NCBI RefSeq assembly: GCF_041435055.1
Contig: NZ_CP108002.1
Location: 4,960,001-5,024,000, forward strand
Length of the DNA: 64,000 nucleotides
Source: Streptomyces sp. NBC_00341
GTDB taxonomy: Bacteria > Actinomycetota > Actinomycetes > Streptomycetales > Streptomycetaceae
Reading direction: 5' to 3'
Part shown: piece by piece, positions 51,416 to 59,916 of the stretch
How the letters are laid out: each line of letters opens with the position of its first letter
Position numbering within the stretch: the first letter of the stretch is position 1
Notes under the pieces: model-generated
Told to the model about the DNA's origin: nothing
Seen by the model: the letters and a program-made list of their open reading frames with translations, nothing else
Database searches by the model: none
Translations under genes and position numbers: made by a program

Positions 51416-52225
51416 TCAGGCGGCGGGCGTGGCCGGGGGTGGTGCGGCGCCCCGGTGGAGCAGCGTGTGCAGGGCGAACCGGTCGGCCCGCACCCGCAGG
51501 GACTCGGTGTCCACGGGGCGGCCGTCGGCGAGCCGGGTGAGGCGGTCGATCACGAACAGGGCGGCTCCGGCGGGGATGTGGAGGAGGCGCGCGGTGTCGG
51601 GTTCCGCGGTGACGGCGTGCACGGTGATCTCGGCGCTGCCGAGCCGGGTCCCGGTGGTCTCCTCGATGAGCGTGAAGACGTCCCGGTGGGCGAGGTCGCA
51701 GTCGAGGAGGGGGCGCCCGATGTCGGGGGCGAGCCAGGTCGAGTCGACGGAGAGCGGCCGGCCGTCCAGGCTGCGCAGCCGCTCCAGGTACACCGCCTCG
51801 GAGCCGTCGGGCAGTTGGAGCCGCTCGGTGACCGCCTTCGGCGCGTACGGTACGAGCCGGGCCGCGCGCACCGTGTTGGCCACGGTGCCGTAGTCGACGA
51901 GGGTCTCCGCGAGGCCGGTGAGGCGGTCGAGGCCGTGCCCGTACTTCGCCGTCACGATCTGGGTGCCGATGCCCCGTCTGCGGGTGATCAGCCCTTCGTC
52001 GCGCAGCAGTCCGAGGGCCTGTCTGATGGTGTTGCGGGAGGTGCCGAGCAGCTGGCCGAGGGCGCGTTCGTCGGGCAGCATGCCGTCCTCGTAGCGGCCG
52101 GAGGTGATCCGCTGGCGCAGGGTGTCCGCGATCTGCCGCGCACGTTCGGCGCGGGGCAGCGGCTGCCTCTCCCGGCGCGGGGGCTGTGCGTCACGCATGG
52201 GGTGTCCCATCGGGTGGCTCACCAC
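51416..52225 (-). CDS. GntR/HutC-family regulator (UTRA domain)
   Basis: 269 residues. Winged helix at about 27-95 (IADTLRQRITSGRYEDGMLPDERALGQ, split as read; TSRNTIRQALGLLRDEGLITRRRG) and a UTRA effector domain (about 110-255). GTG start next to GGAGG gives short spacing; ATGs 5 and 10 codons in are alternatives. Possible regulator of the exporter 95 bp downstream; effector unknown. Confidence 0.87.
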   Translation of the reverse strand: MVSHPMGHPMRDAQPPRRERQPLPRAERARQIADTLRQRITSGRYEDGMLPDERALGQLLGTSRNTIRQALGLLRDEGLITRRRGIGTQIVTAKYGHGLDRLTGLAETLVDYGTVANTVRAARLVPYAPKAVTERLQLPDGSEAVYLERLRSLDGRPLSVDSTWLAPDIGRPLLDCDLAHRDVFTLIEETTGTRLGSAEITVHAVTAEPDTARLLHIPAGAALFVIDRLTRLADGRPVDTESLRVRADRFALHTLLHRGAAPPPATPAA

Positions 52226-52562
52226 CTCCTCTCGGCCCTCACGCTACCCGGCGAACACCCCGTGCGACGTTACGCCGAAGTTACGCCACCCAGGCTGACC
52301 TGCGAAAACGCCTGAGCTGCGGGTTTGCGTCGAACTCGTCGCGCTCCGCCGGTCCGGGTGGTCAGCGCGCTCGCGTGCCGGGGGCGGTGAGGGCCCGGAC
52401 CAGCGCCCTCTTCCGGGAGCCGGGGCCGGCTGTTCGAGGGGGACACCGATCGTTCCTGGACGTTGTGGAAGGTTTTTTGGCCAAAGGGGCCGGCCTGCGG
52501 GCTGTGGCGGGCCCGGGGTCGTTGTGCCCGGGGTCTATTGATCACCTTATGAGGAGAGATTC
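52226..52562. other. Intergenic region between the GntR gene and the lectin gene
   Basis: No gene seen. GTTACGCC occurs twice, 11 bp apart (52269-52276 and 52280-52287), upstream of the GntR gene; one helical turn spacing makes it a possible operator. Near the lectin there is an AT-richer GGTTTTTTGGCC and a GAGGAGAG ribosome-binding site 5 bp before its GTG. Confidence 0.4.
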
Positions 52563-52985
52563 GTGGCTGTTTTTACTGCCGCTCTGGTGGCCCGTCACAG
52601 CGGCAAGGCCGTGTCCGTGATCGCGGCGGGGACCGAGGACGGTGCCGAGGTCGTCCAGTGGACCGACAAGAACAAGACCAACCAGCACTGGAACCTCGTA
52701 GCGACGACCGGCGGTTACTACCACGTCATCGCCGTGCACAGCGGCAAGGCGCTCTCCGTCACCGCGTCGGACCTGGAGGACGGCGGGACCGTCGTCCAGT
52801 GGACGAACAAGAACAAGACCAACCAGGAGTGGAAGCTCGTCCAGAAGGACGACGGCTACTTCGCCCTGGAAGCCCGCCACAGCGGCAAGCTCCTGTCCGT
52901 CCTCGGCGAGGACACCGCGGACGGCGCGAGGCTCGTCCAGTGGACCGACAAGGACAAGCCCAACCAGCACTTCCGCCTCGCCTGA
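52563..52985 (+). CDS. Cytosolic ricin-type (RICIN) beta-trefoil lectin
   Basis: 140 residues made of three near-identical repeats of about 46 residues, each with HSGK(A/L) and VVQW/LVQWT(D/N)K(N/D)K(T/P)NQ (QxW motif). Three-fold repetition predicts a symmetrical beta-trefoil with three sugar sites, like actinohivin. No signal peptide or membrane segment, so it stays in the cytoplasm unless exported by another route. GTG start after GAGGAG. Confidence 0.87.
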   Translation: MAVFTAALVARHSGKAVSVIAAGTEDGAEVVQWTDKNKTNQHWNLVATTGGYYHVIAVHSGKALSVTASDLEDGGTVVQWTNKNKTNQEWKLVQKDDGYFALEARHSGKLLSVLGEDTADGARLVQWTDKDKPNQHFRLA

Positions 52986-52998
52986 TCAGTACCCACGG

Positions 52999-53026
52999 AG
53001 CCCTGTCGGCGGTCGCCGACAGGGCT
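52999..53026 (+). terminator. Lectin gene terminator
   Basis: AGCCCTGTCGGC and GCCGACAGGGCT pair perfectly around GGTC, 14 bp past the stop. The remaining spacer to 53331 has no gene. It includes the short inverted repeat ATCTT-ACG-AAGAT (53182-53194), which may be an operator for the glycosidase. Confidence 0.88.
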
Positions 53027-53331
53027 TTGCTGTGTCCGGGCCGGCTGCGGACACCGAGGTGCAGGGTCTGGTACGGGCGGGTGTCCGATCGCACCGTGAT
53101 CCTTCTCAGCGCCCCCCGTGCTGATGCTCCCCGGGGCCGGGCACGTGAGATCCCGCAACGAAACGCACTTCATGCGCAAAAATCTTACGAAGATCTGTAC
53201 TTGAACAGCAATACGACGGAAACCTCTCGCAGGAGTCTTGTGGGCCGTGATGTGCGGGTCCTACTGTCGCCTCACCTCCCCGGCGGCCACCCCGGGCCGC
53301 CCCGGCCGCGCCTCAGAGAAACGGGCCTGCG

Positions 53332-55410
53332 ATGTCACGGAAGATCACCGGCACTGAAGTGAGCCCGCGAAGACCGCGAAGCCTGCGGCGGACAACGCGG
53401 TACGCGGTGGCGGTCGCCTCGATGACCGCCGCCGCAGTCGGCCTCGGCGTGCTGACGGGCGCACCCGCACCGGCCGCCCAGCGCACCCCCGCCACTGCCA
53501 CCCCCGCCACCGCCTCCCCCGTCACCCGCGCCGCCCTCGATCCGGCGCTCGTGGCGGGCCGGGGCGCGGACGTGCCGTTCGTCGAGCAGGAGGCCGAGAG
53601 CGCCGCGACCAACGGCACGGTCATCGGCCCGGAGCGGGCCGCGTACACGCTCCCCGCCGAGGCGTCCGGCCGCAAGGCGGTCAGCCTGGAGCCGGGTCAG
53701 CACGTCGAGTTCAGGCTGCCGCGCGCCGCCAACGCGATCACCGTGCGCTACAGCATCCCCGACGCCCCGAACGGCGGCGGGATCACCGCACCGCTGGACG
53801 TCGCGGTGAACGGCAGCAAGCGCTCCACCATGACGCTCACCTCGCAGTACTCCTGGCTGTACAACCAGTACCCGTTCTCCAACGACCCGGGCGCCGGGCT
53901 GCTCCACCCGGACTGGTGGATCACCGAGTGCTCCTGCGTACCCAGCGAGACGACCCCGGCCCCGGTCATCGCCAAGCCGTACCGGCCCAGCCACTTCTAC
54001 GACGAGCAGCGCCTCCTGCTCGGCCGTACGTACCGCGCGGGCGACACCGTACGGCTGACAGCCCCGGCGGGCAGCCGGGCCGCGTCCACGACGATCGACC
54101 TGCTGGACTCGGAGCTGGTCGGCCTCCCGCGCATCGAGCTGCTCGCCGCCAACGTCCTCGCCTTCGGGGCCGATCCCACCGGCCGCCGCGATTCGGCGGC
54201 AGCGATCGACAAGGCCATCGCCTTCGCCAAGCGCACCCACCTCAAGGTGTACATCCCGCCGGGCACGTACCAGGTGAACCGGCACATCGTCGTGGACAAC
54301 GTCACGATCGTCGGCGCGGGCAACTGGTACACGAAGATCAAGGGCCATGAGGTCGCCCTCGACACTCCGGCCGCCGACGGCTCGGTCCACACCGGAGTCG
54401 GCTTCTACGGCAAGGACGCGGCGGACGGCGGCAGCCGCAACGTCCACCTGTCCGGCTTCGCCATCGAGGGCGACGTACGCGAGCGCGTCGACACCGACCA
54501 GGTCAACGGCATCGGCGGCGCGCTCAGTGACTCGACCATCGAGGGTCTGCACATCAGCCACACCAAGGTCGGCATGTGGTTCGACGGGCCGATGAAGAAC
54601 CTGCGGATCACCGGCAACACCATCGTCGACCAGATCGCGGACGCCATCAACTTCCATACGGGCGTCACCGATTCACGCGTCGCCCACACCTTCGTACGCA
54701 ACTCCGGTGACGACGGCCTCGCCATGTGGTCCGAGAAGACGGCGAACGCCCGCAACACCTTCGACCACAACACCGTTCAGACCCCGGTCCTGGCCAACGG
54801 CATCGCGATCTACGGCGGCACCGACAACACCGTCTCGAACAACCTGGTGGCCGACCCGATCAGGGAGGGCAGTGCGCTGCACGTCGGCTCCCGCTTCGGC
54901 GCCGAGCCCTTCGCCGGAAAGCTGAACCTGACGGCCAACACCACGGTCCGCGCGGGTACGTACGAGCTCAACTGGAACATCGGCCTCGGCGCCCTCTGGA
55001 TCTTCGCCCTCGACAAGAGCATCGACGCGGACATCCGGGTCACCGGCAACAACTTCCTCGACAGCACCTACAACGCGATCATGCTGGTGTCCGACTGGGC
55101 GGTGAAGGACCAGTACGTCATCAAGGGCGTCCACTTCAAGGACATCAAGGTGGACGGCACCGGCACCTCGGTGCTGAGCGCCCGCGCGGCGGGCGGCGCC
55201 ACGTTCGAGAACGTGGACGCGCGCAACGTCGGCGCGGTCGGCGTCAACAACTGCGGCTCGTTCAACTTCCCGTCCACGGGCTCGGAGTTCGCCCTGACGG
55301 ACCTGGGCGGCAACGACGGCGACTGGCTGGCCCCCTGGCTGCTCCCCAACACGATCACCTGCGACGACCGGCCGGCCGTCGTCCCGCCGCCGGCGCCGGG
55401 AACGTGGTGA
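53332..55410 (+). CDS. Secreted beta-helix glycosidase with CBM (GH87/mycodextranase-like)
   Basis: 692 residues. Signal peptide (TRYAVAVASMTAAAVGLGVLTG, read in pieces), Pro/Thr linker, a CBM35-like domain (about 75-260; QHVEFRLPRAANAITVRY), then a right-handed parallel beta-helix (about 280-660) with NSGDDGLAMWS, the double Asp typical of GH87 alpha-1,3-glucanases/mycodextranases. Likely degrades fungal or bacterial alpha-glucans outside the cell. The 3' end has tandem copies over the stop codon. Confidence 0.83.
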   Translation: MSRKITGTEVSPRRPRSLRRTTRYAVAVASMTAAAVGLGVLTGAPAPAAQRTPATATPATASPVTRAALDPALVAGRGADVPFVEQEAESAATNGTVIGPERAAYTLPAEASGRKAVSLEPGQHVEFRLPRAANAITVRYSIPDAPNGGGITAPLDVAVNGSKRSTMTLTSQYSWLYNQYPFSNDPGAGLLHPDWWITECSCVPSETTPAPVIAKPYRPSHFYDEQRLLLGRTYRAGDTVRLTAPAGSRAASTTIDLLDSELVGLPRIELLAANVLAFGADPTGRRDSAAAIDKAIAFAKRTHLKVYIPPGTYQVNRHIVVDNVTIVGAGNWYTKIKGHEVALDTPAADGSVHTGVGFYGKDAADGGSRNVHLSGFAIEGDVRERVDTDQVNGIGGALSDSTIEGLHISHTKVGMWFDGPMKNLRITGNTIVDQIADAINFHTGVTDSRVAHTFVRNSGDDGLAMWSEKTANARNTFDHNTVQTPVLANGIAIYGGTDNTVSNNLVADPIREGSALHVGSRFGAEPFAGKLNLTANTTVRAGTYELNWNIGLGALWIFALDKSIDADIRVTGNNFLDSTYNAIMLVSDWAVKDQYVIKGVHFKDIKVDGTGTSVLSARAAGGATFENVDARNVGAVGVNNCGSFNFPSTGSEFALTDLGGNDGDWLAPWLLPNTITCDDRPAVVPPPAPGTW

Positions 55411-55445
55411 CGGCGGGAGCGTGGTGACGGCGGGAGCGTGGTGAC
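55404..55445. repeat. 17-bp tandem repeat over the glycosidase stop codon
   Basis: GTGGTGACGGCGGGAGC occurs at 55404-55420 and 55421-55437, with a third partial copy. The stop TGA (55408-55410) is inside the first unit. Confidence 0.9.
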
Positions 55446-55514
55446 GCCGGACGGCAGGCAGGAGAACCACTGACGACCGGCTGGGCCGCCCACTCCCCGG
55501 GACGGCTCAGCCGG

Positions 55515-56075
55515 TCACTGCCCCACCCGCCCGTCGACGCACTCGCGCAGCAGGTCGGCGTGGCCGCAGTGGCGGGCGTACTCCTCGATCCGGTGCACGA
55601 GCAACTCCCGTACGGCGATGCCGTCCTGGCCCAGTCGGGTGCCCAGCTCCGGGTGCCCGTACAGGGCGGCGTCGGCTGCGGCCTGTTCGCGGGCTAGGTC
55701 GGCCCAGGCGGCGTCGACCACGGCCGGGTCCGCGACGGCTCCGTCGAAGTCCGCGTCACGCTTGCCGTAGAGCTTCGGCCTCGGTTCGCCGTCACTGATC
55801 CAGTTGAGCCAGTCCCGCTCGACCTCGGCGAGATGCCGTACGAGGCCGAGGAGCGACATGCTCGACGGAGGAACGGCCCTGCGGGCCAGCTGCTCGGCGT
55901 CCAGCCCCTCGCACTTCATCCGCAGGGTGAGGCGGTAGTCCTTCAGGAAGTCCTGGAGGGTGGCCAGTTCACCGTCCGGGCTGACTCCTTCGCTGTTGCG
56001 GGGGTCGTCGTCGGGGTCGGCCCACATGTCGGGGTAGACGGTGGCCTGGCTCCATCGTGCGGGTTGGTCGCTCAT
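55515..56075 (-). CDS. DinB-family (DUF664-type) protein
   Basis: 186 residues from the ATG of MSDQPARW. Four-helix DinB fold: LQDFLKDYRLTLRMKCEGLDAEQLARRAVPPSSMSLLGLVRHLAEVERDW (in pieces) and HRIEEYARHCGHADLLRECVDG with metal-binding His in RHLAE and HCGHAD. Many actinobacterial members are mycothiol- or bacillithiol-dependent transferases. An ATG three codons upstream is also possible. Confidence 0.88.
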   Translation of the reverse strand: MSDQPARWSQATVYPDMWADPDDDPRNSEGVSPDGELATLQDFLKDYRLTLRMKCEGLDAEQLARRAVPPSSMSLLGLVRHLAEVERDWLNWISDGEPRPKLYGKRDADFDGAVADPAVVDAAWADLAREQAAADAALYGHPELGTRLGQDGIAVRELLVHRIEEYARHCGHADLLRECVDGRVGQ

Positions 56076-56156
56076 GCGTGTCATGGTCGTCTGCGAGGAC
56101 CCGCGACCGCCAGTGGTTTGCCGCCCGGTCCGTGCTGCCCGGTTCGCACCCGCCGG

Positions 56157-57074
56157 TCAGTCCCTTCCGGTCCGCCCGGCCCGCTCGGCGCGGGGTACGA
56201 GTCCGGCACGTACGGCGTTCATCCTGGCTCGTACGCCGTGGTCGGGTACGGCACCGACGGGACCGTTGGGGGTGGCGGGGGTGGTGCCTCGGCAGGTGGT
56301 GCAGAGTCCGCCGGGCATGGCTGTCGCGTTGCCGGGTGCGCGGCATTCGCGGCATTCCAGGGTGCGCAGGATGACGCGGGGGGTGGGGGAGGCTTCGCGT
56401 AGGGGTGGGAGTTTGTCCAGGAGGCGTCGGCGGAGGAGTGCGGCGGCGTGGTGGATGCGTGGGGGCAGGCCTTCGGTGAGGGCGTGGAGGATTTCCGGTT
56501 CGGTGGCGCCGCGCTCGAACCATTCGGTGACCTGTGGTTCGAGCGTCACGCAGTCCGTCTGGGAGAGGGTGAGTGTGGGTGTGTTGCGTCCGAGGGCGGC
56601 GAGCAGGATGAACGAGCGGGATCGGGTGGGCCGTTGGGCCGCCTGACCCTGCGCCTGCTCTTGCGGTACGTCGCCTCGGGTGAACGCGTTCCACCAGTCG
56701 TCGTCGTGCCAGGTGCGGGAGAAGAACGTCCGGGTGACCCAGAGCAGCGCTTCCTCGGTGGCGATGCACTCGCTGCCCCGGCGCAGGTGGCCCGCTTCCT
56801 GGAGCCGGTTGAGGGTGGTGCGCAGGGCGCACTGGCCGTAGGGGAGCGTTTTGGCGAGGGTCTTCACGGAGATGTCGGCACCGTCGCACAGGCCGTCGAT
56901 GTACGCGGCGACGGCGGCGTCACGGGGCAGCAGGTGCGCGAAATCGTGATCGGTGCGCGGACGTTGGCCGGGCGCCGAACGCTTGCCGTACCCGGGACTG
57001 GCCATCGGGTGATCAAGCGTGGGAACAGGGGCGGGCGCAGAGGAGAGGGCGGCACTAAGCTGGCCGACAGCCAT
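56157..57074 (-). CDS. Winged-helix (MarR-like) DNA-binding protein with C-terminal zinc ribbon, copy 2
   Basis: 305 residues, paralogue of the product at 18168-19067. Both carry the winged-helix-like core (SVKTLAKTLPYGQCALRTTL), the TRTFFSRTWHDDDWW segment and the ribbon CRECRAPG/CTTCRG. It has a two- to three-residue insertion (EQAQGQAAQRP) and a different tail. Both frames are intact, so both copies appear functional. Confidence 0.8.
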   Translation of the reverse strand: MAVGQLSAALSSAPAPVPTLDHPMASPGYGKRSAPGQRPRTDHDFAHLLPRDAAVAAYIDGLCDGADISVKTLAKTLPYGQCALRTTLNRLQEAGHLRRGSECIATEEALLWVTRTFFSRTWHDDDWWNAFTRGDVPQEQAQGQAAQRPTRSRSFILLAALGRNTPTLTLSQTDCVTLEPQVTEWFERGATEPEILHALTEGLPPRIHHAAALLRRRLLDKLPPLREASPTPRVILRTLECRECRAPGNATAMPGGLCTTCRGTTPATPNGPVGAVPDHGVRARMNAVRAGLVPRAERAGRTGRD

Positions 57075-57103
57075 GAGATCGGTCCTGACGATCGAAGTGG
57101 TCA

Positions 57104-57138
57104 GGCCCCTGTTCGGTGTTTCCGCACCGGCGGGGGCC
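57104..57138 (-). promoter_or_regulatory. Conserved leader hairpin, copy 2
   Basis: Same 35-nt element as 18104-18138: outer GGCCCC(C)G/C(A)GGGGCC with one mismatch and an inner CGGTG/CACCG stem, one pair longer than in copy 1, around a CGGAAA-type loop. Confidence 0.6.
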
Positions 57139-57153
57139 GTCTTGGTTTCGCTG

Positions 57154-57183
57154 ACGCTAGAGCGTCGCTACCGTCCGTCGCAA
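57154..57183 (-). promoter_or_regulatory. Promoter of the repeat-borne gene, copy 2
   Basis: Minus strand TTGCGA, 18-bp spacer, TAGCGT, as in copy 1. Confidence 0.6.
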
Positions 57184-57218
57184 GTCGGTCACAAATGGTC
57201 AAGTCGCCGGTCAGGGTG

Positions 57219-57246
57219 GGTGGGTGGGTATTCAGACCCACCCACC
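57219..57246. repeat. Perfect hairpin at the outer edge of repeat copy 2
   Basis: GGTGGGTGGGT and ACCCACCCACC pair over 11 bp around ATTCAG. G-rich on one strand (GGG tracts every four bases), so a G-quadruplex is also conceivable. It may terminate transcription entering the repeat. Confidence 0.6.
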
Positions 57247-57363
57247 ATTCCGCTGAAAGAGGGCTCGGAGCTCGACGCTTGAGCTCCGGGGGATTTCTCC
57301 AGGAGCGACACCCTGCCCGGCCGGGCGGACCCGGCGGCCTACCGCCCTACCGCCCTACGCCGG

Positions 57364-58086
57364 TCACTTCAGGTTCCGGGCGAAGAACCGGGCGGCGTCC
57401 TCCGTCTCGAACCAGGGCGTGCCGGTGTGCCCGCCCATGTTGGCGTGCAGGGTCTTCTCCTGGCTGCCGAAGGCGTCGAACAGGTCCAGGACCGGCTGCC
57501 GTTCCATCCCCGCGTCGTCCCACTGGAGCAGGAACTGAAGCGGCAGGGTGAGCTGCCGGGCCTCTTCGCGGACGACGCCGGGGACGAAGCCCATGCCGAA
57601 GAAGACGGCGGCCGCGATGCGCGGCTCGACCAGCGCCAGCCGGATGCCGATGGCGGTCAGCCCCTCGTACCCGACCGGCCCGCCGATCTCGGGCAGCGCG
57701 AGAAGGGCGTCCAGGGTGGTCCGCCATTCCGGGACCGCCCCTTCGACCAGGGGGATGAGGAGCCGGTCGACGATCTCGTCGACCGGTTCGCCGGCCTGCA
57801 ACGCCCGGCGCAGGTCGGCCCTGGTCTGCTCGTCGTCGGCGGAACGGGGCCGGTCACCGTGGCCCGGCGCGTCGATGGCCGCCACCGCGAAGCCGTGCTC
57901 CGCCGCGTAGTAACGGGCCCGCGCCACCAGCCGGGGAAGCCGCTTGTGCAGGCTGCCGGGGTGACCGATCAGGATCAGCGGGGCGGGTGCGGACCCGGAG
58001 GTCCACAGGAGACCGGGAATCTCGCCGAGGGTGAATTCGCGTTCGAGGACGCCGTCGTCGAGGCGCTGCTCAGAAGTGAATCGCAT
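57364..58086 (-). CDS. Alpha/beta hydrolase-fold protein with an atypical nucleophile elbow
   Basis: 240 residues, compact dienelactone-hydrolase-like fold: ILIGHPGSLHKR oxyanion region, AAIDAPGHGDR, then GYEGLTAIGIRLALVEPRI where relatives have G-x-S-x-G (usually GLSMG). The serine is replaced by Thr with an altered spacing, so classical serine hydrolase activity is doubtful. Asp and His candidates (QWDDAG, GGHTGTPWF) remain. Confidence 0.8.
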   Translation of the reverse strand: MRFTSEQRLDDGVLEREFTLGEIPGLLWTSGSAPAPLILIGHPGSLHKRLPRLVARARYYAAEHGFAVAAIDAPGHGDRPRSADDEQTRADLRRALQAGEPVDEIVDRLLIPLVEGAVPEWRTTLDALLALPEIGGPVGYEGLTAIGIRLALVEPRIAAAVFFGMGFVPGVVREEARQLTLPLQFLLQWDDAGMERQPVLDLFDAFGSQEKTLHANMGGHTGTPWFETEDAARFFARNLK

Positions 58087-58313
58087 GGTCGTGCCTTTCG
58101 GGAGTGCTGCTGAACGGCGCTCCCGGACGACCTATCGCCCGACCGTGACCCCGGAGGAGAGCACCCATGTCAGTTCTGTGTTCACGGGTACCACCTCCTC
58201 GTTCTCTCGCACGGCCTCCGCGAGATTAGCCGTGGCGGCCGCGGGTCGGCAAACAGGTTTCTCCCGCAGAGCGCACCGCGGCCCACCGCGCCGCTCCCGG
58301 CCGTCCCACGCGC

Positions 58314-59081
58314 TCACCGCAGCGAACGTTCCAGCGCACCCCGGTGATCGGAGACCCACTGGAAGGCCGCCCGGACCTCGCGCACCGCCCCTGCCTCCCG
58401 GAGCCGGGCCATGGCGGCGTCACCCGCATCGGCCTGGGCGTCAATGCCCCGCCAGCACCGGTCCTGCCACCACAGAATCGTGGACACGAGCGGTTGCCGG
58501 TCCGCCAACGCGTAGCTGTCGGCGATCAGCCTCATGCGTCGCGCCACCTGCTCGACGTCGGTGACCGAAGGGCCCAGATCGAGGTACTGCCAGCAGACAT
58601 GGGCGATGTCGTGGATGCGTGCGCCCGGTGCCGCCAGGTCCCAGTCGATGAAGGCCGTCGGCCGAAGCCGGCCGCCGTACGGCTGGTAGACCGTGTTCTT
58701 GGGCGACAGGTCGTTGTGGCACACGACCTCGTGGTCTCCGGCCAGCGGGGTGCCGGCCGTCAGGTCGTGGAACTCCCGCACGAGCCGGGCGACCGCCACC
58801 AAGTTCTCGTCCGACGACACGGCAGCGGGTTGGTTCGGCTCCCACGCCACATGGCCGTCGAGGTATCCGAGGACTTCACGGCCTTCGTCGTCCACACCGA
58901 GATATCGCGGGGCACCGCTCCAGCCCCTGGCTTCGAGCAGCTTCAGCAGATCGCCCACGAACTCCGCCGAGGCCGGACGGCGCACCGTGTCCCCGACACG
59001 GACGACCGTATTGACGAAGCCCCCGGGCAAGGACGGCTCAGGCATCCGTTCCGCTGCCTGACCGCCGTCTCCGACGCTCAC
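58314..59081 (-). CDS. Aminoglycoside phosphotransferase (APH)-like kinase
   Basis: 255 residues from GTG, whose first bases overlap the stop of the TetR gene (GTGA). Kinase motifs: CHNDLSPKN catalytic loop, FIDWDLAAPGARIHDIAHVCW metal/substrate region. Likely small-molecule kinase; the coupled TetR regulator suggests it is part of a resistance or detoxification pair. Longer upstream frames overlap the TetR gene and are rejected. Confidence 0.85.
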   Translation of the reverse strand: MSVGDGGQAAERMPEPSLPGGFVNTVVRVGDTVRRPASAEFVGDLLKLLEARGWSGAPRYLGVDDEGREVLGYLDGHVAWEPNQPAAVSSDENLVAVARLVREFHDLTAGTPLAGDHEVVCHNDLSPKNTVYQPYGGRLRPTAFIDWDLAAPGARIHDIAHVCWQYLDLGPSVTDVEQVARRMRLIADSYALADRQPLVSTILWWQDRCWRGIDAQADAGDAAMARLREAGAVREVRAAFQWVSDHRGALERSLR

Positions 59082-59791
59082 GCCTCGTCCCGTCGGTCCG
59101 AGGCGTCCTCCGTGGGTAGGGGGGTGTCGCGGATGCCGTTGATCAGGGTCGCGATGCCCCACGACATGCGCTGCTCCGCCGTGCCGGAGACCAGGTGCGT
59201 GGCGAGGTCCGCGATGTGCGGGTGGGTGCGGTCCGAGGTTCCGTGCAGGGTGTCCGTGAGGGAGTCCCACACGGCCTGGGTGTCGGCGGACTGGTCCCGC
59301 GTCGCCTGCTCCGCCGCCGTCGCGGTCGTGTACTGGAACAGCAGGTCCACGCCCCAGGCCGCCTGGGCGGGTGCGATGCCGCCTTCGTCGAGGAGGGCGA
59401 GAAGCGACTCGATCAGCCGGAGGTAGTGCGCGCCGCTGGGCTGGATCACCAGTGCGGCGCGGGCCAGGCCGGGGTGCGCGAAGAGGGTGTTCGTGTACGA
59501 GGTGAGCAGCCCCTCCAGCCGCTCGCGCCAGTCGCCGTCATCCTTGACCCGCAACGGCTCCAGCAGCTCGTCGAGGATCGCCGCGTGCAGCTCGGCCGTG
59601 TTGGCGACGTACACGTAGAGCGAGGCCGGACCCGTGTCCAGCTCCTGCGCCAGGCGGCGCATGGTCACCTTGGCCAGGCCCTCGGACCGCATGATCCCGA
59701 CCGCCGTGGCCACGATCCCGTCCCGCGACAGCGCGGGCTTGGCCGGTCTTTCGCGGCGGCTGCGTCGGGGCTGGTCGGTGTCGGATCCCAT
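59078..59791 (-). CDS. TetR-family regulator with tetracycline-repressor-like C-terminal domain
   Basis: 237 residues. Helix-turn-helix at about 25-70 (IVATAVGIMRSEGLAKVTMRRLAQELDTGPASLYVYVANTAELH in pieces) and a TetR_C-type effector domain (SYTNTLFAHPGLARAAL). Two palindromes lie just upstream, so it is probably autoregulated. Translationally coupled to the kinase gene. Confidence 0.88.
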   Translation of the reverse strand: MGSDTDQPRRSRRERPAKPALSRDGIVATAVGIMRSEGLAKVTMRRLAQELDTGPASLYVYVANTAELHAAILDELLEPLRVKDDGDWRERLEGLLTSYTNTLFAHPGLARAALVIQPSGAHYLRLIESLLALLDEGGIAPAQAAWGVDLLFQYTTATAAEQATRDQSADTQAVWDSLTDTLHGTSDRTHPHIADLATHLVSGTAEQRMSWGIATLINGIRDTPLPTEDASDRRDEA

Positions 59792-59820
59792 ACGGCACAC
59801 CGTAACGAACGGGTATGGGG

Positions 59821-59847
59821 CGAACAAGTTCGAAACGAACGCGTTCG
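59821..59847. promoter_or_regulatory. Two adjacent palindromes upstream of the TetR gene
   Basis: CGAACAAGTTCG (59821-59832) and CGAACGCGTTCG (59836-59847) share GAAC-N2-GTTC, centres 15 bp apart. They lie between the TetR start and mbtH, and suit a TetR dimer-of-dimers. Confidence 0.75.
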
Positions 59848-59916
59848 TAGTGGCCATATGGAGCCCTGACTTCCCTCGTGCCCGTCGGCCCCCGAAGCCC
59901 GACGGGCACGACGGGT

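Larger units (their letters stand above)
56180..57283 (-). repeat. 1.1-kb dispersed repeat, copy 2 (inverted)
   Basis: Matches 17959-19056 from the promoter-side hairpin to the end of the reading frame. Copy 2 carries a perfect outer hairpin GGTGGGTGGGT/ACCCACCCACC (57219-57246) where copy 1 has a degenerate G-rich/C-rich version. The unrelated flanks on both sides show independent insertion or duplication. Confidence 0.85.

Noticed and set aside
59821..59847. LexA (SOS) boxes
   Set aside because: The palindromes have GAAC-N2-GTTC, not the GAAC-N4-GTTC spacing of the actinobacterial LexA site.
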